From positions 310,001-374,000 of the forward strand of contig NZ_SFCC01000006.1 of the NCBI RefSeq assembly GCF_004214935.1: a DNA stretch of 64,000 bases. The letters are read 5' to 3'. Numbering within the stretch: position 1 is the first letter of the stretch; every line of letters begins with the position of its first letter. Position numbers and translations under genes: made by a program. Positions 58,760-64,000 of the stretch are shown piece after piece. The notes under the pieces are model-generated. The model saw nothing but the letters and a program-made list of their open reading frames with translations, was not told the origin of the DNA and searched no databases. This DNA comes from Amycolatopsis suaedae. Lineage in GTDB: Bacteria; Actinomycetota; Actinomycetes; Mycobacteriales; Pseudonocardiaceae.

Positions 58760-59812
58760 ATGATCAGCACGGCGCGCGTCGTCGTCGCGCTCGGCGTGGT
58801 CGGCACGCTGACCGCCGGGTGCACGCTCTTCTCCAGCTCCGGCGACGACCCCGCCGGCCCGACCACGATCAAGCTGGTCACCCACCAGTCGTGGAACGCG
58901 CAGCAGGAGATCCTCGACGCCTTCGAGCGCCAGTCCGGCATCAAGATCGAGGTGCTCAAGGAGGGCGACGCCGGCGCGCTGACCAACAAGCTGGTGCTGA
59001 CCAAGGCCAATCCCATCGCCGACGTCGCCTTCGGCGTCGACACGACGTTCGCGTCCCGGGCGCTGGCCGAGGGCGTCTTCGAGCCCTACACCAGCCCCGA
59101 GGCCGACCGCGGCTCGCAGCGCTACGCCATCGACCCGCAGCACCGGCTGTCCGCGGTCGACGTCGGCGACGTCTGCGTCAACATCGACGTCCAGTGGTTC
59201 GCCCAGCGCAACCTGCCCGAGCCCAAGACGTTCGACGACCTGGCCGACCCGCGTTACCGCGACCTGCTGGTCGTCGAGAACCCCGCCACCTCGTCGCCCG
59301 GTCTGGCGTTCCTGCTGGCCACCGTCGCCAAGTACGGCGAGCAGGGCTGGGCAGGCTACTGGGAGAAGCTCAAGCAGAACGGCACGAAGGCCGTCGCGGG
59401 CTGGGAGGTCGCCTACAGCCAGGAGTTCTCCGGCTCGGCAGGCAAGGGACCACGCCCGATCGTCGTGTCCTACGCGTCATCGCCCGCGGCCGAGGTCGGC
59501 GAGGACGGCAAGCCGCGGACGAAGGCGCTGCTCGACACCTGCTTCCGGCAGGTCGAGTACGCCGGGGTCCTGGCGGGCGGCAAGCAGGTCGACAAGGCCG
59601 GCAAGGTGGTGGACTTCCTGCTGTCCCAGCAGTTCCAGGCCACCGTCGCGGACACGATGTACGTCTACCCCGCCCGGGAGGGCGTCCCGCTTCCCGCCGC
59701 GTGGACGCAGGCCGCGCCGCTCCCGCCCAACCCGGTGACGATGCCGGGCGAGCAGATCCAGGCGGGCCGGGAGCGCTGGGTCGAGCAGTGGCGCGGAATC
59801 GTCGAACGCTGA
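58760..59812 (+). CDS. thiB: Thiamine-type ABC importer, lipoprotein binding subunit
   Basis: The protein has 350 residues. A signal peptide with lipobox LTAGC (Cys at about 21) anchors it to the membrane. The mature part is a type 2 periplasmic-binding fold: IKLVTHQSWNAQQEILDAFERQSGI, FGVDTTFASRALAEGVFEPY and NPATSSPGLAFLLATVAKYG match TbpA/ThiB. GAGGGAGGA precedes the ATG. No TPP riboswitch is recognisable in the short upstream gap. An iron or other role is a less likely alternative. Confidence 0.82.
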   Translation: MISTARVVVALGVVGTLTAGCTLFSSSGDDPAGPTTIKLVTHQSWNAQQEILDAFERQSGIKIEVLKEGDAGALTNKLVLTKANPIADVAFGVDTTFASRALAEGVFEPYTSPEADRGSQRYAIDPQHRLSAVDVGDVCVNIDVQWFAQRNLPEPKTFDDLADPRYRDLLVVENPATSSPGLAFLLATVAKYGEQGWAGYWEKLKQNGTKAVAGWEVAYSQEFSGSAGKGPRPIVVSYASSPAAEVGEDGKPRTKALLDTCFRQVEYAGVLAGGKQVDKAGKVVDFLLSQQFQATVADTMYVYPAREGVPLPAAWTQAAPLPPNPVTMPGEQIQAGRERWVEQWRGIVER

Positions 59813-61380
59813 CCGGGCTGGGCCTGCTCGCGGCCCTGCCCATCGGTTTCCTCGCACTCTTCTTCATCTGGCCGGTCGCCGCGATCGTCGGGCTCGGCTT
59901 CGCCGACGGCGGTGTCGGCGAAGCCCTCGCCGAGGGCGAGACGTGGCGGCTGGCCGCGTTCACGGTCACGCAGGCCGCCGCCTCCACCGTGCTGGCCGTG
60001 CTCGCCGGCCTGCCCGTGGCCTACGTCCTGGCCCGGCTGCGCCTGCCCGGCGTCGCCGCCGTCCGCAGCCTGCTGTTGGTGCCGTTCGTGCTGCCGACGG
60101 TCGTGGTCGGCCTGGCCTTCCGGGCGCTGTGGCCGGACGGCGGGCTCACGTCGATCGTGCTGGCCAACACGTTCTTCAACATCGCCGTCGTGGCGCGGAC
60201 GGTCGGCGGCCTGTGGGCGCACCTCGACCGCGGTGGCGAGGAGGCGGCGCGGGTACTGGGCGCATCGGCGTTCACCGCGTTCCGGACGGTGACGCTGCCG
60301 GCCATCATGCCGGCGGTCGGGTCCGCGGCGGCGGTCGTGTTCCTGTTCTGCTCCACCAGTTTCGGCGTCGTGCTGATCCTCGGCGGCGGCACGCTGCGCA
60401 CCCTGGAAACCGAGATCTACCTGCGCACGGTCAACCTGTTCGACCTGCCCGGCGCGGCGGCGCTGTCCCTGGTCCAGCTGGCAGCCGTCATCGCGGCACT
60501 GGCCGTCGGCGCGCGGGCCCGGCGACGCCGGGAGACGGCCCTTCGCCTGCGGCCCAGCACCCGCACGGCCCGGCGGCCCGCGGGCGGCGAGTGGTGGGTG
60601 GTCGCCGCGGCGGGGGGCGTGCTGGTCCTGCTCGCGGTGCCGATCGCCGGGCTCGTGCTGCGCTCGCTGTCCGGAGTGGACGGCTGGAGCCTGGCCGGTT
60701 ACCGGGCGTTCACCGGCACGGGCGAGGGCGTCCCGGCCTGGGACGCGGCGCTGAACTCGCTGCGGACCGCCTTCGACGCCACCGTGCTCGCGTTGATCGT
60801 CGGGGTGCTGGCCTCGGTGGTGATCGTGTCGCTGCGGCGTTCGGCTCGCGTGGCCGGTGAGGTGCTGGACGGCGCGCTGATGCTGCCGCTCGGCGTGTCG
60901 GCGGTGACGGTCGGCTTCGGCTACCTCGTCACGCTGGACGATCTGCCCGGCGACCTGCGCACGTCACCGCTGCTCGTGCCGCTGGCGCAGGCCCTGGTGA
61001 TCATCCCGCTGGTCATCCGGATGGTGCTGCCGGTGCTGCGCTCGGTCGACGAACGCCTGCGGCAGGCGGCCGCGACGCTCGGCGCCGGGCCGTTGCGGGT
61101 GTGGCGCGAGGTCGACCTGCCGCTGACGTTGCGGTCGCTGGTCGCCGCGGCCGGGTTCGGGTACGTGGTCGCGCTCGGCGAGTTCGGCGCGACGAGCTTC
61201 CTGGCCCGGCCGGAGGCGCCGACCCTGCCGGTGCTGATCGCGGAGCTGGCCGGACGGCCGGGACAGCTCAACAGCCAGCTGGCCTACGCTTCCTGCGTGC
61301 TGCTGATGGTGGTGACCGGAGCCGTGGTGCTGGTGATCGACCGGCTACGGGCCGGCCAGAGCGCGGTCGGGGAGTTCTGA
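59788..61380 (+). CDS. thiP: Thiamine-type ABC importer, fused permease
   Basis: The protein has about 530 residues with two homologous permease halves of six helices each. EEAARVLGASAFTAFRTVTLPAI and LRQAAATLGAGPLRVWREVDLPL are the EAA loops that contact the ATPase. The GTG at 59788 is inside the thiB end (25-base overlap); a much longer open frame to 58819 is only read in the shadow of thiB. The end overlaps thiQ as TGATG. Confidence 0.83.
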   Translation: MARNRRTLTGLGLLAALPIGFLALFFIWPVAAIVGLGFADGGVGEALAEGETWRLAAFTVTQAAASTVLAVLAGLPVAYVLARLRLPGVAAVRSLLLVPFVLPTVVVGLAFRALWPDGGLTSIVLANTFFNIAVVARTVGGLWAHLDRGGEEAARVLGASAFTAFRTVTLPAIMPAVGSAAAVVFLFCSTSFGVVLILGGGTLRTLETEIYLRTVNLFDLPGAAALSLVQLAAVIAALAVGARARRRRETALRLRPSTRTARRPAGGEWWVVAAAGGVLVLLAVPIAGLVLRSLSGVDGWSLAGYRAFTGTGEGVPAWDAALNSLRTAFDATVLALIVGVLASVVIVSLRRSARVAGEVLDGALMLPLGVSAVTVGFGYLVTLDDLPGDLRTSPLLVPLAQALVIIPLVIRMVLPVLRSVDERLRQAAATLGAGPLRVWREVDLPLTLRSLVAAAGFGYVVALGEFGATSFLARPEAPTLPVLIAELAGRPGQLNSQLAYASCVLLMVVTGAVVLVIDRLRAGQSAVGEF

Positions 61381-62393
61381 TGCTCACCGTCACTGACGTT
61401 ACTGTCCATTATGGAACGTTCGAGGCCGTGTCCGGCGCGTCGCTGGAGATCGGCGACGGCGAGGTGTTCGCGCTGCTCGGGCCGTCCGGTTCGGGAAAGT
61501 CGACGCTGCTGCGCGGCATCGCGGGCCTGGAACCGCTGACCGGCGGCACGGTGGCCTGGGACGGCACCGACCTCGCCACCACGCCGGTGCACCGCCGCGG
61601 GTTCGGCCTGGTCTTCCAGGACGGCCAGCTGTTCCCGCACCGCGACGTCGCGGGCAACGTCGCGTTCGGCCCGCGCATGCACGGCGCCTCCCGCGAGGAA
61701 CGGGCCGCGCGCGTCCGCGAGCTGCTGGAGCTGGTCGGCCTGGCCGGCTACGAGCGGCGGCGGGTGACGGAGCTGTCCGGAGGCCAGGCCCAGCGCGTGG
61801 CACTGGCCAGGGCGCTCGCGCCGCGGCCCCGGCTGCTGCTGCTCGACGAACCACTGTCCGGTGTGGACGCCGAGCTGCGCGAACAGCTGGCCGTTGACCT
61901 CGCCGGGCTGCTGCGTGCGGCCGGTGTGAGCACGCTGCTGGTCACCCACGACCAGGAGGAGGCGTTCGCCCTCGCCGACCGGGTGGCCGTGCTCGACGGG
62001 GGACGGATCCTGCAGGCCGGGCCGGTACGCGAGGTGTGGCGCCGCCCGGCAGACGACCGGGTCGCGCGGTTCCTCGGGGTGACCACGGTGGTCGACGCCC
62101 ACGCGGCGGACGGAGTGGTGACCTCACCGCTGGGCACGCTGAGCATGAACGTGGAAGACGGGCCGGTCCGGCTCGGACTGCGTCCCGGCGCCCTGCGGCT
62201 CGACGCGGGCGGCGACATCGCGGGGGAGGTGGTCTCGCTGGCACACCGCCGCGACCACCTGCGGCTGACCGTCCGGGTCGCCGAGGGCCTGGTCGTCCAG
62301 GCCATGGCCCCGGTGCTGGCCGACCCGGCACCGGGCGACCCCGTCCGGCTCACGGCCGACCCGGACGGGGTGGCGATCACCCGTCCTTCGTGA
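61380..62393 (+). CDS. thiQ: Thiamine-type ABC importer, ATPase
   Basis: The protein has 337 residues. Walker A GPSGSGKST (about 34-42), the Q-loop VFQDGQLFPH, signature LSGGQAQRVALARAL, Walker B LLLLDEPLSGVDAEL and the switch His in VTHDQEEAFALADR are present. The C-terminal 100 residues form a TOBE-like regulatory domain, as in CUT/Fe-type importers. Its 3' end overlaps the next convergent permease gene by 17 bases. Confidence 0.85.
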   Translation: MLTVTDVTVHYGTFEAVSGASLEIGDGEVFALLGPSGSGKSTLLRGIAGLEPLTGGTVAWDGTDLATTPVHRRGFGLVFQDGQLFPHRDVAGNVAFGPRMHGASREERAARVRELLELVGLAGYERRRVTELSGGQAQRVALARALAPRPRLLLLDEPLSGVDAELREQLAVDLAGLLRAAGVSTLLVTHDQEEAFALADRVAVLDGGRILQAGPVREVWRRPADDRVARFLGVTTVVDAHAADGVVTSPLGTLSMNVEDGPVRLGLRPGALRLDAGGDIAGEVVSLAHRRDHLRLTVRVAEGLVVQAMAPVLADPAPGDPVRLTADPDGVAITRPS

Positions 62394-63255
62394 TCAGCCG
62401 GGCGTAGGCCAGCGACAGCCCGATCACCAGGTAACAGCCCGCCCGCACGGCGCCTTCCACCAGGCCGGACGCCGGCACCGGGTCGCGCAGCACGTCGCCG
62501 AGCGCGATGAACGACTCGTTGAGCAGGAAGGGGTGCAGCCAGTCCAGCGCGTCCAGCAGGCGCAGCATCGAGAACACGATCATGCCGCCGAGCACCGAGA
62601 CGACCACCAGCATCGGGTGCTCGGTGCAGGTGGAGATCGCCAGCGCCACCGCGCCGACCCCCCACATCTGCAGGGTCACCCACAGCACGCTCAACGCGAT
62701 CTTGCCGACCACGCCACCGAAGCCCAGTGACGTGCCGGACAGCGTGAACACCGCGTCCGGCCCGTTCAGGACCAGCCCGGTGATCACGCCGGACACCGCC
62801 ATCAACGTCACCGCGACCAGCGTCACCACACCGACGCCGAGCGTCTTGACGGCCAGCAGCCTGCCCCGGCTCACCGGCGCGACCAGCCACCCGCGCAACG
62901 TGCCGTGGGACGCCTCGCCTGCGATCGCGTCGGCGCCCGCCATCGCCGCCACCAGCGGCAGCAGCAGGCCCATGCCGATGCCCAGCGCGGCGATCGGCAG
63001 CACCAGCGCGTTGCCGACGGCCGCGGCCAGCAGCGTCTCGCCGCCGCCGTTGGCGCCGTCCTCGCCGCCACCGCGCCCGGTCGGACCGCCGACGACGGCC
63101 AGGCCGATCCCGATGATCACCGGCATGACCGCCAGCAACGCGAGCACGACGATCGTGCGGGGCCTGCGGAAGATCCAGCGCAGCTCCGACCGCAGCAGCC
63201 GGGCGACGCCGATCGTGCGGACCGGCCCGGCCGGTGCCGTGGCTGTCGTCATCAT
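62377..63255 (-). CDS. ABC-2 family permease
   Basis: The protein has 292 residues and about six membrane helices. MPVIIGIGLAVVGG, the segment AGADAIAGEASHGTLRGWLVAPVSRGRLL and VLGGMIVFSMLRLLDALDWLHPFLL are typical of BcrB/NatB-type permeases. A Gly/Asn/Asp-rich loop with GRGGGEDGANGGGE lies outside after helix 1. The start overlaps the end of the ATPase gene (ATGATGA), so both are made together. The substrate is unknown. Confidence 0.83.
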   Translation of the reverse strand: MMTTATAPAGPVRTIGVARLLRSELRWIFRRPRTIVVLALLAVMPVIIGIGLAVVGGPTGRGGGEDGANGGGETLLAAAVGNALVLPIAALGIGMGLLLPLVAAMAGADAIAGEASHGTLRGWLVAPVSRGRLLAVKTLGVGVVTLVAVTLMAVSGVITGLVLNGPDAVFTLSGTSLGFGGVVGKIALSVLWVTLQMWGVGAVALAISTCTEHPMLVVVSVLGGMIVFSMLRLLDALDWLHPFLLNESFIALGDVLRDPVPASGLVEGAVRAGCYLVIGLSLAYARLITKDG

Positions 63256-64000
63256 CGGCCGGCCTCCTCGTCGACGGGCTCGTCCTGGGTCAGCCGGGCG
63301 AACACGTCCTCCAGGCCGGTGCGGGCCCGTCGAGCCTCGTACACCGGCACGCCGGCCTTGACCAGGATCTCCAGCACCTCGGGCGCGCTGCTCGTGCTGA
63401 GGTCGGCCCGGATGCCCTCCGGCGTGAGCCGGCTGGGAATCCGGCTCTCCCGCAGGGTTTCGATGGCCTTCTCGGTGTCCGGTGTGGACACCAGCAGCGC
63501 GGGGGAGCCGGAGTTGAGCAGCTCCTCCAGCTCGCCCTGCGCGACCACGGTGCCCGCGTGCAGCACCGCGACATGCGTGCAGGTGGCCTCGACCTCGGCG
63601 AGCAGGTGCGACGACACCACGACGGTCACCCCCGACGCGTGCAGTTCCGCGATGATCTTGCGGATCTCCCTGGTTCCCGCCGGGTCCAGGCCGTTCGTCG
63701 GCTCGTCAAGCACCACCATCCGGCGCGGCACCAGCAGCGCCGCCGCCAGGCCGAGCCGTTGCTTCATGCCGAGCGAGTACCCGCGGTAACGGCGGTTGGC
63801 CGCGTCGGTCAGGTTGACCCGCTCCAGCGCGCCGTCCACCGCGCCCGGGATGTCCGAAGTGGACAACCGGGGTTCGGCGGCGGCCAGGCGGTGCAGGTTC
63901 TCCCTGCCGGAGAGGAACGGGTGGAACCCCGGCCCTTCGACGAGCGCACCCACGTCGGGCAGTGCCTTGCCTGCCTCGTCGGGCATGGCGTGGCCGAGCA
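63252..64000 (-). CDS. ABC transporter ATPase (5' end beyond the window)
   Basis: The visible 249 residues cover the helical and C-terminal parts of a BcrA/NatA-type ATPase. These include a partial Q-loop region VGALVEGPGFHPFLSGRENL, signature YSLGMKQRLGLAAALL, Walker B MVVLDEPTNGLDPAG and the switch His in VSSHLLAEVEA. The frame stays open to the right edge, so an ATG at 63986 is internal and Walker A lies outside. The C-terminus LEDVFARLTQDEP is family-typical. Confidence 0.85.
   Translation of the reverse strand, partial: LGHAMPDEAGKALPDVGALVEGPGFHPFLSGRENLHRLAAAEPRLSTSDIPGAVDGALERVNLTDAANRRYRGYSLGMKQRLGLAAALLVPRRMVVLDEPTNGLDPAGTREIRKIIAELHASGVTVVVSSHLLAEVEATCTHVAVLHAGTVVAQGELEELLNSGSPALLVSTPDTEKAIETLRESRIPSRLTPEGIRADLSTSSAPEVLEILVKAGVPVYEARRARTGLEDVFARLTQDEPVDEEAGR

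Noticed and set aside
58819..59787. Upstream extension of the thiP frame by over 300 codons
   Set aside because: It reads thiB in another frame and is Arg/Gly-rich without membrane helices. The permease begins near 59788.

Overview
The window comes from a very GC-rich actinomycete. Mca needs mycothiol, which only Actinobacteria make. The ESX-type secreted proteins, the frequent GTG starts and the two families of intergenic repeats point to the Pseudonocardiaceae (Amycolatopsis-like). The genus is an inference; no rRNA or tRNA gene was seen.

The backbone follows, in order and orientation, a block I know from Mycobacterium tuberculosis: proline-rich membrane proteins (compare Rv1078), metB (Rv1079), greA (Rv1080c), a DUF4307 protein (Rv1081c), mca (Rv1082), a small membrane protein (Rv1083), a DUF255 thioredoxin-fold protein (Rv1084), trhA (Rv1085c), a Z-prenyl synthase (Rv1086), phoH2 (Rv1095), fumC (Rv1098c), glpX (Rv1099c), xseB/xseA (Rv1107c/1108c), a lipid-droplet-associated protein (Rv1109c), ispH (Rv1110), a DUF6542 protein (Rv1111c) and ychF (Rv1112). 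Lineage-specific cargo sits between these anchors.

Region by region: 1-2934 holds six small membrane proteins, at least three of them clear tandem paralogues, most with overlapping starts and stops. 2945-4102 is metB, followed by a repeat-filled gap. 4661-6242 holds a small membrane protein and a threonine dehydratase. 6224-13312 is a type VII secretion polymorphic-toxin island read leftward: YbaB-like protein, EspC-like protein, a 1202-residue toxin ending in a probable PD-(D/E)XK nuclease, an Imm49 protein, an unassigned 280-residue protein and a second Imm49 protein. 13491-15290 is hppD with a divergent Lrp-type regulator. 15300-18696 is an MBL-fold protein, greA, DUF4307 and mca with its small partner. 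18701-22640 is a Pnkp/Hen1 RNA-repair pair. 22704-28028 holds housekeeping genes and a decayed barstar. 28423-30035 is phoH2 with a structured leader. 30057-31825 is an ABC exporter, followed by guaB1, ligB and a PstS-like membrane protein. 36891-39242 is a divergent MocR/DMT exporter pair. 39181-49641 runs from fumC through glpX, xseBA and ispH to rmuC. 49784-55358 is a DNA-repair cluster (sbcDC and an Ada-AlkA fusion). 55458-58314 holds ychF, a self-controlled-looking Fic protein and remnants of toxin-antitoxin genes. 58409-62393 is a pterin dehydratase and a thiamine-type ABC importer. 62377-64000 is a second ABC-2 system that runs off the right edge.

The parts most worth a second look are the toxin island with a candidate self-cleaving C80-like domain inside the toxin, the RNA-repair pair inserted between two backbone genes, the duplicated operator over the Fic start codon, the structured phoH2 leader with an overlapping short ORF, and the two intergenic repeat families.
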